This document shows positions 43,892 to 54,237 of a stretch of DNA of 64,000 nt, one piece after another; within the stretch, counting starts at the first letter, position 1, and each line of letters begins with the position of its first letter. The notes beneath the pieces are model-generated. The model was given only the letters and a program-made list of their open reading frames with translations. It was not told where the DNA came from and did no database searches. The DNA is from Cyclobacteriaceae bacterium (GTDB taxonomy: Bacteria > Bacteroidota > Bacteroidia > Cytophagales > Cyclobacteriaceae): positions 1-64,000 of the forward strand of contig PXCO01000254.1 in the NCBI GenBank assembly GCA_003565295.1, in the 5' to 3' direction. A program made the translations under genes and the position numbers.

Positions 43892-45877
43892 TTATTCTAC
43901 TTTTTCAGGCTCTATCCACTGTCCATCCTGACGTATGATATCAATTAACTCGTCCACCGCTTTTTCGGAAGGCACAGATCTTTTCACCACTTCCTTACCC
44001 TTATATAGGGTGATCTTGCCTTTTCCAGAGCCTACATATCCATAATCAGCATCGGCCATCTCACCGGGACCATTTACGATACAACCCATAATGCCAATTT
44101 TCACGCCTTTTAAATGATCGGTTCTCTTCCGAATCATAGCAGTGGTTTCCTGAAGGTCAAACAAGGTCCTTCCACATGAGGGGCAGCTTATGTATTCCGT
44201 CTTGGACATTCTCGTCCTGGCGGCTTGTAAAACCCCAAAACTAACTGAGTTATGAAGTTTTACCCTTTCGAAGAGCGCATCCCTTTTCTCCAATTCTAAT
44301 TTGTCCAAGCCTAATAAAATGCCGTCACCCAACCCATCCACCAACAAGCCCCCTGCATCTGTTGCGGGGTAAAGCATCATTTTATCCTGGTGTTGTTCCG
44401 GGTATTCCAATTTAATGACCACCGGCAATTTGATTTCCTCCTGAATCAACCGTACAAATGCCCTTCTTAGCGCAGGCATTGTATGTGCATTATCCGTGGA
44501 TAAGACAAGCACGGTATCCTTACGGTTTTTTACTAACTGAATCGCTTCCTCGATGGCTACATCTTTGACAAATAGAAAGTTCAAGTCAGCATGAAAATGT
44601 CTGGAACTGCTGTAACTACTAAGGTCAAAGGCCGGGAACTTATTTTTCCTGTCCTCTGACTTCCACCAAAGTTCCCTATCCAGGATCTCCCTTACCCCAT
44701 TGGGTAGCATAAATGATATAGGAAACCGACCTGTGTACACATAATCACACCCAAGGTCGTTCATTTTCCATTTGTCCAACTCCGGCAAGTAGAAATGCCC
44801 CACATTCCTCATTTCCTTATCTGTGATGCCATTTACTTTACTTAGGTCTGTAATCACCCTCGGGACATTTCCATCACCAAAATTGCCTACCTCCAACACC
44901 TTTCTCTTATGGTATTCAAAGGGGTTTAAAGGGTACCTGCTGATTTCTGGAATAGCCTTGTGACCAGCCCTGTCAGCATACCGGTCGATTAAGGCCTTCA
45001 CAACTGGAGCTTCAAATTCAGGGTCTTCTGTAAGCGACACACGTACAGTATCGCCAAGTCCATCCTCTAACAAGGTGCCAATTCCCACGGCGGATTTCAC
45101 CCTGCCATCCTCCCCTTCACCTGCCTCTGTCACTCCCAGGTGCAGTGGATAAGGCCTAAAATTTCCTTCTTCCAACTTCTGAACCAACAAGCGGTAAGCC
45201 TGAACCATTACCTGGGTATTGGAGGACTTCATGGAAATTACGATATCGTGGTAATTTTCGTCCTCACAAATTCTAAGGAATTCTAGGGCGGATTCCACCA
45301 TTCCCAGAGGGGTATCTCCATACCTACTCATGATCCTATCAGAAAGGGACCCATGGTTTGTGCCAATTCTCATGGCCGTCCCATATTCTTTACATATCTT
45401 CACCAGAGGTAGAAAGCGTTCCCTTATACGTTCTAGCTCCGCTTGGTAACTTTCATCGGTATATTCTATTACTTCAAATTTTTTCTTGTCCGCATAGTTA
45501 CCCGGGTTGATCCTTACCTTTTCCACAATTCTGGCCGCCACCTCTGCGGCATTCGGCGTAAAATGTATATCGGCTACCAAAGGGGCATTATACCCCCTTT
45601 CCCGGAGTCCTTCCTTAATATTCTTGAGATTTTCCGCCTCTTTGATACTTGGAGCTGTGATCCTCACCAGTTGACAGCCACCCTCTATCATTCTTATACT
45701 TTGAGCGATGGAGCCCTCTGTGTCCATGGTGTCCACGGTAGTCATGGATTGAATCACGATGGGGTGGTCACCACCTATCCAAACGTCCCCTATCTGTACG
45801 GGTAAAGTCTTCCTTCTGGAATAGGTGGTCAGGCTATTGCAATAATTTATTTTTTCAATAAGTGTGTTAATTTCCAT
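43892..45877 (-). CDS. ispG: 4-hydroxy-3-methylbut-2-en-1-yl diphosphate synthase, large form
   Basis: IspG makes HMBPP from methylerythritol cyclodiphosphate in the MEP isoprenoid pathway. The protein has 661 residues because a middle domain (about residues 290-510) separates the TIM barrel (start GDVWIGGDHPIVIQSMTTVD) from the iron-sulfur domain, which shows SCPSCGRTLFDLQE and GIMGCIVNGPGEMADADYGY. This three-domain form is typical of Bacteroidetes, Chlamydiae and plants. It lies one base after the SDR gene. Confidence 0.97.
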   Translation of the reverse strand: MEINTLIEKINYCNSLTTYSRRKTLPVQIGDVWIGGDHPIVIQSMTTVDTMDTEGSIAQSIRMIEGGCQLVRITAPSIKEAENLKNIKEGLRERGYNAPLVADIHFTPNAAEVAARIVEKVRINPGNYADKKKFEVIEYTDESYQAELERIRERFLPLVKICKEYGTAMRIGTNHGSLSDRIMSRYGDTPLGMVESALEFLRICEDENYHDIVISMKSSNTQVMVQAYRLLVQKLEEGNFRPYPLHLGVTEAGEGEDGRVKSAVGIGTLLEDGLGDTVRVSLTEDPEFEAPVVKALIDRYADRAGHKAIPEISRYPLNPFEYHKRKVLEVGNFGDGNVPRVITDLSKVNGITDKEMRNVGHFYLPELDKWKMNDLGCDYVYTGRFPISFMLPNGVREILDRELWWKSEDRKNKFPAFDLSSYSSSRHFHADLNFLFVKDVAIEEAIQLVKNRKDTVLVLSTDNAHTMPALRRAFVRLIQEEIKLPVVIKLEYPEQHQDKMMLYPATDAGGLLVDGLGDGILLGLDKLELEKRDALFERVKLHNSVSFGVLQAARTRMSKTEYISCPSCGRTLFDLQETTAMIRKRTDHLKGVKIGIMGCIVNGPGEMADADYGYVGSGKGKITLYKGKEVVKRSVPSEKAVDELIDIIRQDGQWIEPEKVE

Positions 45878-45878
45878 A

Positions 45879-46583
45879 TCAGATATCTCCTAATTGGGGA
45901 CGAATCACTATCTCTTCAACAACGGATTGGGGTGAAAGGTTGTAGGCAGACCAAACAGATTCTGCCACATCCGTGGGTTTCATGAATCTTTCTTCCGGAA
46001 TATCCACTCCCGCCCAACTGGCCGTATAGGTAGCTCCGGGCAGCACTGAGGTCACTTTGACATTGTAAGGGAGCAACTCCTGTCTTAGGCATTTTGTAAA
46101 TCCCAGCATGGCCCATTTGGAAATGGCATAGCTCCCCCCATTTGGATAAGCCGTAAGTCCAGCTACCGAACCTATAGAAAAGATGTGCCCGCCTTTTCTA
46201 GCAATAAATTCATCCGTAAATGCCCTTGTCAAGTAATATGCGGAAAACAAATTGGTGTGCATGGTAAGCTCAAAATTCTCCTCTGGTTCACTATGTATGG
46301 CCCCCGGCAAAAATACCCCCGTATTATTGATCAACACATCCGGGATGCTTATTCCCTTTACAAATTGCGCAAATGCCTTAACCGCATTTTTATCTGAAAG
46401 ATCCACTGCTTGATAGGATACAGCGCAGGAGGGATAGGAAGCTTTTATTTCATCTTCCAACGCCTTAAGATCTTTCTCATTCCTTGAACAGGTGATGATA
46501 TCAAACCCCTCTTTGGCAAACCTCATATTGATTGATTTTCCAATCCCCTTGGTTCCACCTGTCACCAATATTGTCTTAGACAT
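45879..46583 (-). CDS. Short-chain dehydrogenase/reductase
   Basis: This SDR of 234 residues shows the cofactor motif VTGGTKGIGKSI, NNTG in place of the usual NNAG, the catalytic Ser in FSIGSVAGLTAYPNGGS and the YxxxK pair in YAISKWAML. It resembles sepiapterin/3-oxoacyl-reductase-like SDRs. The substrate is unknown. It leads the run to ispG and DUF6728. Confidence 0.9.
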   Translation of the reverse strand: MSKTILVTGGTKGIGKSINMRFAKEGFDIITCSRNEKDLKALEDEIKASYPSCAVSYQAVDLSDKNAVKAFAQFVKGISIPDVLINNTGVFLPGAIHSEPEENFELTMHTNLFSAYYLTRAFTDEFIARKGGHIFSIGSVAGLTAYPNGGSYAISKWAMLGFTKCLRQELLPYNVKVTSVLPGATYTASWAGVDIPEERFMKPTDVAESVWSAYNLSPQSVVEEIVIRPQLGDI

Positions 46584-46627
46584 TTGTTTGTGTTTTAACT
46601 ATTAGTACAACAACTATCTCCAGCTTA

Positions 46628-46635
46628 CAAAGTTA
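46628..46635 (-). promoter_or_regulatory. Promoter -7 box for the SDR-ispG run
   Basis: TAACTTTG on the minus strand matches TAnnTTTG exactly, 44 bases upstream of the SDR start. The -33 region is not clear. Confidence 0.55.
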
Positions 46636-46659
46636 CGGGAATTCCTGATTTTTACCCCA

Positions 46660-49600
46660 TTAAAATAATGCCGAAACTTGCATACGTCCTGTATGTACAA
46701 CCCTGTTTAGCCCCTGAGAATTCCTCCCCTCATATACCATAGTGAGCTGTAGTCCCTCTCCTATTTTCTGAAGCCAATTGATATTCCAAATGTAATTGTT
46801 GCCAATGGTCAATGCCTGAAGCATCTCATAACCGGTGGGGCTGTTGGGCTGGCCATTATAGGCTATATAGGTGTATTTCAGTTGGGTATTAAGTGTAGTT
46901 TTTATGGCTTTTGCAAATCTAATGTTCACACCTGCCTGATGATGTTTGGCCTGCTCCTTCATTTCAGTATTGAAGAGGTTGTCTTTGTGGGTGAATTGGT
47001 ACTGAAATGAAGCCCTGAAAAAGCTGGATGGCTGAAGGGCCAACTCTGGGCCTAATCCTCTTTGCAGGATAAGGTAGTTTCTGTTCTCCAAAAAGTCCGA
47101 ACTAGATTGTCGAATCCCCTTATTCAACATTACCTGAAGGTTTATGTGTTGGGTTAGATTGTATCTGGTATTTAAACGCCAATCCTCTTGGTACAGATCC
47201 TCAAATCCCCCGGTGAGCAGTTGTTTATGCTGGCTCTCAAATAAGGACAGGTCGAATCCGTATTTTGCAGAAGAACGATTAAAGAAAAACGTGGAGCGGA
47301 AAGTACTTCGGGCAGAAACCAAATCTTTATCATTTATCCCCTTTGTAACGGGACTTAGTCTTTCCATTAATCCAGCTGAGGTCACTTTTTTTTCCACGTT
47401 CCAATTGGTGTTATTGGAAAAGCGGCTAAGAAAACGCTTCACCCCCTTTTCTTTCTTCCATTCATCAGGAAATTTGGCGTTTAGCCTGTAATTGAAGATA
47501 GTGGTATAAGCCTGGATATAATCGTCCGTTGGAACGAAAACCTTTATGTAGTTTTTTTCTTCGGGATTGACGGCTATATAGAATTCGTTCAATTGCTGAA
47601 CACCGTCACCGTTATCGTCTCTCCAAGTATGTGTCCCTTCACCCGTGGGAACCGGGAGGAATACAAATTCCCTGCGGAGTTCCCTGCCATTGCCCAGGGC
47701 ATAGCTAAGCTCATTTCTAAGGTTATTATCTGCCAGGTTACCAAAATAATCTAATTTGCCCATCACAGTCAATTCTTCAGGCAATTCTCTCATCAAGTGC
47801 TCCAACCGCCTATAGGTGAATGTAGTCTTCAGGTCATGGTTTCCCATGGCCTTCTGAAACCCATATTGATTGGTAAATGCACGGGTTTCTGGAGTCAATT
47901 GCCCCCCCACAGGAAACTGATCTTCCCGCCAGGCCGCATTCACAAAGAAACTGTAATCCAGGGTGTCGTTTGATTTTAAAAAAAAATGATGCTCCAAAAA
48001 ATTCATGGCGGTATTCACCACTGAATCTGTTTCAGCTAACCTTATCTCGTTTCTGTCCACCATAAGTTTATAACCGGGTTCAAGGATTTTTGAACGATAG
48101 CTTAACTCCCCATTATACCTCACCCATTGGTTATTCAGCGGCCCCACCTCACTATTCAATGCAAACCAATCATTCCTAAACCTCCACCTTTTCCCAAGAA
48201 GTTGATGAAGTTTAGCCGATTGTTGTATCCCGGAAAGGACCTCTCCCCTATTTCGGATATTCGCAGTATAAGAGAGTAGATTGTCAGCATCCTTCCTCAT
48301 CTCCAGATGTGCTGTGCCAATGCGTTCTATTTGGGCATTTTGCGAGTTCTCCGGATTCAGCCCCCAGTCCCTGTCAAATTCTATATAGCGCATCCTGTCT
48401 ATAAAGGAGAAGTGTGAAGAATTGTATTCTAACTCTACCTGACTGTTGAATACATATTTATCCAAACCTTTGAATTCCCTATTTTCACTTACTATACCAG
48501 ACTTGAGGGCATAACCTGTATTATTTTGATTTTCCAGGCTAGAAAATAGGTTTTGGTCTTGATTTGAAAATGCCACTTCTGCGAATACTGATTCATGGGA
48601 ACTAAGTTTCACCCTGCTACCTGCGGTTACCATTTCCTTTTTGGTGGGGACAGGAAGGGGTGACTTTATGGAAAACTTCCCTTGGGGTATGCCATTTATC
48701 CTAGGCACAAATTCATATACCACCCCATTGGCCAATTGTTGTCGTCTTCTGTAGTCTCCTGAGCCGGTTTCTATAAAGTTGATGGCAAAAAAGGCCTTCT
48801 CAGGGTCTGTGGAATATTCATAGTATTCCACCCATTCCTCAGCATTGTTTCTTTCTCTTACTTTTTTATATAAAATCCGGTTGGGGTCAAAGGGCACACT
48901 ATCCACTCTTGGCACTGCGGCCATTTCTGTCTGATTTCCCACACTGGCCAACAGTTGCTTATCCCTGTCCGAGAGTTCTACAAATAGGGGTCGGTTTCTA
49001 TCATCCTGCTCCCTATAATAATTGAAATAAAAACTTACCTTTTCGGATTCCTGGATGTGGTTGGCAGTGAGAATGGACCTGGAAAAATTTCTTTCTGCAT
49101 ATTCAAAATCCACCCTTACCCTTGAGTACTGGGTAATCACCACGTTTGGGGTAAATGTAATTTCCCCTTGATTATAGTCTATCACATAATCCTGGTTAAA
49201 ACCTCTCTTTAACTGCTTGCCGTCTAGAAACACCTTTTCAGAATTGGCCAAAATGATCACGAAACGTTCATTGCCAGGCCCCCTTACCCTGTAGGGGCCT
49301 AAAACACCCTCTAATACCTCCAGGGGCATGGAGGCAAATTTACCCTTCGCAATGGAAAAAGCAGCCTGGCTGCTAGCCTTCCAATTCCCGTTCATGGGAT
49401 AGTCGGTCGTGAACTGTAACCCTTGCACATTTTTGTAATACCTTAAAAACTCGGAATGCCTTTGGCGCAGCACCACATCACCTGCAGACAAATTAAATTT
49501 GTCATTATAAAGCTCCACCAGTACATTGTCAAAATCCTGGATTTGTTGTGTATTGCCTTCCGGCTGAAATGGTACGTTTTGATCGGTAATACTGGCTTTT

Positions 49601-50127
49601 ATATGTAAATTATCCGTCAATTCTCCATCCATTTGCAAATTTAGGGCAGAATTGACAAATACATTTTGGCTGTTTCCAAAACTTATCCCTCTGGTGAGGC
49701 TTCCTGACTGATTTAATCTATGAGATGAAAAGACCTCTTCTCTAAAATCAAACAGTTCTTTGGCCTTAGGGCTATCCTTGAAGTAGGCCATGGAATCATA
49801 ATCTGCCATCAAGGTTCGATGGCTATAGGTGGAATGCAATGCATACGGAAAGGTGGTATAGCAGATGAAAAGGGAGTCGAAATGCAATTCCTCCGGATGC
49901 TCTATTTTAAGCAGTCCCTTACCCAAGTCGTATTCGGCATCTAAGGTATCCCCCGAAGGAGCCAACACTTTTAACGAGGGGGGATAAATGGAAAGAGAAT
50001 CGGGATGGTAAGGGTTTAATAGTACTTCTTTGGCCACCCATTTACAGGTTTCCTCTTGGGAAAAGGCACACCTAATACCCACAAAACAGACCAAAAGAAT
50101 AGCAAAAAAATACCTGCCCAAGCACAT
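46660..50127 (-). CDS. Large outer-membrane beta-barrel protein of unknown function
   Basis: The 1155-residue protein has a signal peptide (FFAILLVCFVGIRCAFSQ). A domain to about 150 is followed by SLTRGISFGNSQNVFVNSAL and SITDQNVPFQPEGNTQQIQD, which recall the SprA-like outer-membrane proteins of Bacteroidetes, then FEYAERNFSRSILTANHIQE and a long region of alternating aromatic strands to the end (GRMQVSALF), consistent with a large beta-barrel. There is no TonB plug. SprA itself is about twice as long, so this is a shorter relative at best. It follows the histidine kinase gene by 56 bases. Confidence 0.85.
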   Translation of the reverse strand: MCLGRYFFAILLVCFVGIRCAFSQEETCKWVAKEVLLNPYHPDSLSIYPPSLKVLAPSGDTLDAEYDLGKGLLKIEHPEELHFDSLFICYTTFPYALHSTYSHRTLMADYDSMAYFKDSPKAKELFDFREEVFSSHRLNQSGSLTRGISFGNSQNVFVNSALNLQMDGELTDNLHIKASITDQNVPFQPEGNTQQIQDFDNVLVELYNDKFNLSAGDVVLRQRHSEFLRYYKNVQGLQFTTDYPMNGNWKASSQAAFSIAKGKFASMPLEVLEGVLGPYRVRGPGNERFVIILANSEKVFLDGKQLKRGFNQDYVIDYNQGEITFTPNVVITQYSRVRVDFEYAERNFSRSILTANHIQESEKVSFYFNYYREQDDRNRPLFVELSDRDKQLLASVGNQTEMAAVPRVDSVPFDPNRILYKKVRERNNAEEWVEYYEYSTDPEKAFFAINFIETGSGDYRRRQQLANGVVYEFVPRINGIPQGKFSIKSPLPVPTKKEMVTAGSRVKLSSHESVFAEVAFSNQDQNLFSSLENQNNTGYALKSGIVSENREFKGLDKYVFNSQVELEYNSSHFSFIDRMRYIEFDRDWGLNPENSQNAQIERIGTAHLEMRKDADNLLSYTANIRNRGEVLSGIQQSAKLHQLLGKRWRFRNDWFALNSEVGPLNNQWVRYNGELSYRSKILEPGYKLMVDRNEIRLAETDSVVNTAMNFLEHHFFLKSNDTLDYSFFVNAAWREDQFPVGGQLTPETRAFTNQYGFQKAMGNHDLKTTFTYRRLEHLMRELPEELTVMGKLDYFGNLADNNLRNELSYALGNGRELRREFVFLPVPTGEGTHTWRDDNGDGVQQLNEFYIAVNPEEKNYIKVFVPTDDYIQAYTTIFNYRLNAKFPDEWKKEKGVKRFLSRFSNNTNWNVEKKVTSAGLMERLSPVTKGINDKDLVSARSTFRSTFFFNRSSAKYGFDLSLFESQHKQLLTGGFEDLYQEDWRLNTRYNLTQHINLQVMLNKGIRQSSSDFLENRNYLILQRGLGPELALQPSSFFRASFQYQFTHKDNLFNTEMKEQAKHHQAGVNIRFAKAIKTTLNTQLKYTYIAYNGQPNSPTGYEMLQALTIGNNYIWNINWLQKIGEGLQLTMVYEGRNSQGLNRVVHTGRMQVSALF

Positions 50128-50183
50128 AACTTAATCATAAACAGCGAGGTAAAGTAATGAAATCATTTCAACAAATCCTAACC

Positions 50184-53100
50184 TTACCTCAAGAGAGGAA
50201 AAGAAAGGTAAAAAGATGTACCCTCTCCAATTTTTGTCAAAAACCAGATTCTACCTCCGGCTGTTTCCACACCCCTTTTTGCAATGGCAAGTCCCAACCC
50301 GGAACCTTCCGATTTGGTGCTAAAATTGGGAATAAATATTTTCCTCTCCAAATCCTCGGGAATGCCGGAGCCGTTGTCCTTGATTTCCAAAATCACCTCT
50401 TCACTTTCAATTTCCAGCTTTACCTCTACACAGGGCTTTCTATCTGCAGGTACCGCCTGTATGCCATTAATAATCAGGTTAGATATCACCCTTCCGAACA
50501 ATTTGGAATCTCCCAAAATGGTGACAGGTGCCACCTCAGGGGAACAGTCATGGAAAGAAAAGCAAATATCCTCCCGGTTTGAATATAGCTCAACTGCCTC
50601 TATAACCACCTGCCTAAAGTCCATGGACTCATTTTTCGGGAGGGGCATCTTTGCAAATGTGGAAAATGAAGTGGCAATATCACTCAAGGTATCCACTTGG
50701 TGAATTAAAGTCTCCACAGGTTTTTTCAACTTGGAGGGATCGTCTATTCTACCCGCCTCTTGCAACCTAAGGAGATGTTGCAGGGTAAGCTTCATGGGGG
50801 TAAGGGGATTCTTAATTTCATGTGCCACCTGTTTGGCCATTTCCCTCCATGCCGACTCTTTTTCAGTAGAGGATAAAATCCTCTTACTGGCTTCCAGCTT
50901 AGAAAGCATGTTATTGTACTCATCTACCAGCAGCCCTATTTCATCCTTAGTCGGCCAATTCATATATTCATTGGACTCCAAATCTGTAGTTTTAAGTTTC
51001 TGAGTGAGTAATTTAAAGGGATAGGTGAGATGCTTGGAAACAAAATAAGATATCGCCAGAAAGATAATAAAGATGACCACGAAAATAATGAGGATATTGC
51101 TGAACACATCGGCAATCAGGTCATTGAGCTCATCCTCCGACTCAAAGAAAGGAATGGCTATGATTGCCTGAACCCGTTGCCTCTCCACATCCCTTAATGC
51201 CAAATAGACCGTTTTATAACTTAGCTGGCTCACCTCTTCCCTTAGCAACAGTCGGTTATTTTGCGCCTCGATCAATGATGCATATGCATAAGGGTTGATA
51301 TGTTCTGTTAGAATTTTTTTATCAAATATAGTACGTTGGTTGGTAGCCATAAGACGACCATTGGGCAAATAAATATTAATATCTGTATTGGTGTTTTTGG
51401 CCAGATCGTTTAACTGATTCAGTAGCTCTTCCCTATTGATCACACCACTGGCCTGATTTTCCCAATAGCTGGTCAAGTTATCACGGATAATAGAAGCTTT
51501 TTCGAAATATTGATTATGTAGATCCTCTGTATAAGATTGCCCCAAAAACCCCATGGAAACCACACTAATCACCATCATGGGGAAGAAAAATGCAAAATTT
51601 AAGTAAAATTGAAGCTTGGTGGAATAGGTGAATTTGACTTGGTCTAAACTAAAAAACAGCACATATACAAAAATTGAAATCAAGGTCAGCAATAAATACG
51701 CTACAAAGAAAAGTGCGGTATCGGCAAGAATATAGTGCACTGGATAAGAAGGTGAAGAAATTACCACTAAATGTGTTTCGCCCTCCACGGCTAAATGATG
51801 GTAACCCTTGTAGTTAATGCCAAATTGAAAAAGGTTTTCCTCATCCAGTACATCCTCCATACCCGGATCTCTATAATTGAAAACCCCTGAACTTGTACTC
51901 AATACTCCATCCTTATAAATCGCAAAATCGTATCCTCCCATGGTTACATCAAATTCAAACCTTGAATCTGCCAGCAACTTTGGATATACTGAGTTGGTAA
52001 GCATTTTTTGTTGAGTGAGTTCTAAAAATATGGTTCCCAAAAATGAATTGCCTCTATACATGCTGATAAAGGCTGCATAGCGGTTGGGGCGCCCGGCCGC
52101 AGTACCCCTGTCATAATACAGGTTGCGGAAGCTGGTCGCGTTATCGCTGTTCATGTATAACTTCCTAAATTCCTGCAAAGGAAGTTCTTTTTCCCTGTTC
52201 AGTAGGCTCTCACCTACCCGGTTATACACCTTGACTTCTGTCTGATACTGGTCAAAATAATTACTCAGGTATATCTTTTTTATTTTTTGTTCTATGGGTT
52301 CTTTACTTAAAAAAGGATCTCCCATTCTTGACTGGATAAAAATGTCTTCTCTTACCTTCTCCATGACCTCATTGAGCAGGTATTCAGCAAACCTATTGTT
52401 TTCTTCTAGGATATTCCTACCAAATTGACGTTTTTGCTTAATGGATTCTTTCATTAAATGTTGATAGGAGGCTGTTCCGGTAATCATTGCCCCTAAAAGG
52501 CATCCAAAGAAGAAGGTAAGAAAGGTATCAAGTTCTAATTTATATAGATTATTGTAAAGACTAAAAGCGATAACAGCGCCCAAAAGCAGGAAGTGGACCA
52601 AAAAAGCCACCATCAAAGAACGGTCAAAATAAAACAACCCTGCGGCAATGGGAAGTGAAAAATAGAGCAAGTAATTGAGGGCTTTTTTCTTGTCTATCGC
52701 ACTTTTAAAAAGTACCATGTTCAACACCAAAATGGAGAAAAGTAAATATCCCGCCCCACCTAAAAATACGATGATGAGGCTAATCACCTTCACATAGTTA
52801 AAGTTAATAATGGCCACTACGTTAAGGTTCCAATCTGAGTTGCTGGCGATATTGGTGAACAAGTGATAAAATAGCAGCATAAATACCGTGGAAAAGGCAT
52901 AAGCCCCAAAAAGAAACCAGGCATTATTGTAGTTATCTCTGATCTGAATAAAATTGATCAAAAACCGTTTTCTGCTCAAAATACCAACCAACATCGTAAG
53001 TATGATCAGGCTACAAAAAACATTCAACAGCAAGTCACCCAGGCTTGGGTTTAACCAAGAGGAGCTATAATAGGAAGAATTAAAGAGGCCTGTTTCAAAA

Positions 53101-53885
53101 AAGTTCTGTGGGAACTTAAAAGTGATCATCAGTAGTCTGATGCTACTTAAAAAGACTGCAGTATAAAAAACAGATGCGAAACGCTCACCCTTATGCCATA
53201 AGGTGACAACAAAATTCCCGCCCAATAATAGAACTAAACCCAGCAGGGAAAAGAAAAAAACCAGTAACGTTCTGCTGCTGAAGGCACTCACGGACTCATA
53301 CCCCACCATAAAGGACACGGAAAAAAGATAATGCCCATTATGTTGTAAATCTAAAAAGCCCTCCTCTGGTTCTTTAGACAATTGAAACCTATCATTCCCG
53401 AAAACATCAGGGTTGTGCCCCGCTCTGATAAACTCATTTTGAATCTCAACCTTGTCGTACAGGGGGTAAACTTGTACTAGCGAAAATTCGGTGCTTCCAC
53501 GAGATAAAGTCCTTATCTTGGTAAGGTATTGACCTTTGGAGTTATCCAATAATTGAACATTCCTTTTCAGGTCTAAATCCTCAAAGGCTGGAATCATGGT
53601 AATATCCGACCAATAAACCAAGGCTCCGTCCGAGGCGAAGAGGTAAAAGGGGTGATGAGAAGTAATATTAAGCGTTTGAAAAGAAACCTGCTGATCAGGA
53701 CGGTTCTTCATCAGTATTTCAATGTAATCCTCATCAAACTCCCTAATCACTTTCCCGAGTTTTTCCTGGATTTCCGCTCCATAGGTATCCATGCCGGGAT
53801 CCTTTTTCCAAAGAAAATTCACCGCAAGGACTACCCCAATTACCAGAATGGAAGAGAATATGATTACCCGTCTTTTTTTGAGCAT
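50184..53885 (-). CDS. Large NtrY-like sensor histidine kinase
   Basis: The 1233-residue protein has a first membrane helix (residues about 8-27), an extracytoplasmic domain, a block of eight or so helices (about 200-480), a second extracytoplasmic domain, a further helix pair, a third sensor region and a HAMP domain near 970. The kinase core follows: H-box AHEIKNPLTPMKLTLQHLL with His near 1023, N-box NLIINGIQAVP, DNGSGIPEDL and TKSEGSGLGLAIAK. NtrY-type kinases are usually about 750 residues, so the sensor half is greatly enlarged. No response regulator is beside it. Confidence 0.93.
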   Translation of the reverse strand: MLKKRRVIIFSSILVIGVVLAVNFLWKKDPGMDTYGAEIQEKLGKVIREFDEDYIEILMKNRPDQQVSFQTLNITSHHPFYLFASDGALVYWSDITMIPAFEDLDLKRNVQLLDNSKGQYLTKIRTLSRGSTEFSLVQVYPLYDKVEIQNEFIRAGHNPDVFGNDRFQLSKEPEEGFLDLQHNGHYLFSVSFMVGYESVSAFSSRTLLVFFFSLLGLVLLLGGNFVVTLWHKGERFASVFYTAVFLSSIRLLMITFKFPQNFFETGLFNSSYYSSSWLNPSLGDLLLNVFCSLIILTMLVGILSRKRFLINFIQIRDNYNNAWFLFGAYAFSTVFMLLFYHLFTNIASNSDWNLNVVAIINFNYVKVISLIIVFLGGAGYLLFSILVLNMVLFKSAIDKKKALNYLLYFSLPIAAGLFYFDRSLMVAFLVHFLLLGAVIAFSLYNNLYKLELDTFLTFFFGCLLGAMITGTASYQHLMKESIKQKRQFGRNILEENNRFAEYLLNEVMEKVREDIFIQSRMGDPFLSKEPIEQKIKKIYLSNYFDQYQTEVKVYNRVGESLLNREKELPLQEFRKLYMNSDNATSFRNLYYDRGTAAGRPNRYAAFISMYRGNSFLGTIFLELTQQKMLTNSVYPKLLADSRFEFDVTMGGYDFAIYKDGVLSTSSGVFNYRDPGMEDVLDEENLFQFGINYKGYHHLAVEGETHLVVISSPSYPVHYILADTALFFVAYLLLTLISIFVYVLFFSLDQVKFTYSTKLQFYLNFAFFFPMMVISVVSMGFLGQSYTEDLHNQYFEKASIIRDNLTSYWENQASGVINREELLNQLNDLAKNTNTDINIYLPNGRLMATNQRTIFDKKILTEHINPYAYASLIEAQNNRLLLREEVSQLSYKTVYLALRDVERQRVQAIIAIPFFESEDELNDLIADVFSNILIIFVVIFIIFLAISYFVSKHLTYPFKLLTQKLKTTDLESNEYMNWPTKDEIGLLVDEYNNMLSKLEASKRILSSTEKESAWREMAKQVAHEIKNPLTPMKLTLQHLLRLQEAGRIDDPSKLKKPVETLIHQVDTLSDIATSFSTFAKMPLPKNESMDFRQVVIEAVELYSNREDICFSFHDCSPEVAPVTILGDSKLFGRVISNLIINGIQAVPADRKPCVEVKLEIESEEVILEIKDNGSGIPEDLERKIFIPNFSTKSEGSGLGLAIAKRGVETAGGRIWFLTKIGEGTSFYLSFPLLR

Positions 53886-53900
53886 GGTTTAGTGTATAAC

Positions 53901-53933
53901 GGAAAAGAGCAAAGTTCTTACCAAACTTTGCTC
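53901..53933 (-). terminator. Terminator at the end of the respiratory operon
   Basis: GAGCAAAGTT and AACTTTGCTC (53907-53933) are perfect ten-base arms. On the minus strand TTTT follows the stem. It lies 25 bases after the small CxxC gene. Confidence 0.75.
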
Positions 53934-53957
53934 CAAACTACACTGAAAATCCCTACT

Positions 53958-54206
53958 TCAAAAGGAAAATTTTTTTTTAGCCTTGGCATGCCTATACCAA
54001 AGAATACCCACCACGGCTATAAGAAGGTAAGGGGCTACAAATAAATATAAGATCCCCATGTTTAGTCCTGCACCAACTGTGGTGTCTCCATTGCTGATAT
54101 TGTTTTCCACAGTTGCCCTGCACATGGCACATTGGCCGAAAGCTTCTGCCAATCCAACAAGCAGGAATAAAACTAAGCCGGATGGAACGCTGATCAACTT
54201 CTTCAT
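53958..54206 (-). CDS. Small CxxC membrane protein at end of oxidase operon
   Basis: This 82-residue protein has an N-terminal signal or helix, then CAMCRATVENNISNGDTTVG, and a second helix (LYLFVAPYLLIAVVGILWY). The CxxC in the loop faces outside if the first helix is a cleaved signal. It is the last gene of the oxidase operon after DUF420. The place and the motif suggest a copper- or heme-handling accessory, but I know of no assigned role. Confidence 0.85.
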   Translation of the reverse strand: MKKLISVPSGLVLFLLVGLAEAFGQCAMCRATVENNISNGDTTVGAGLNMGILYLFVAPYLLIAVVGILWYRHAKAKKKFSF

Positions 54207-54237
54207 ACCTGAATAACCATTTTACTTTTAAATAAGT

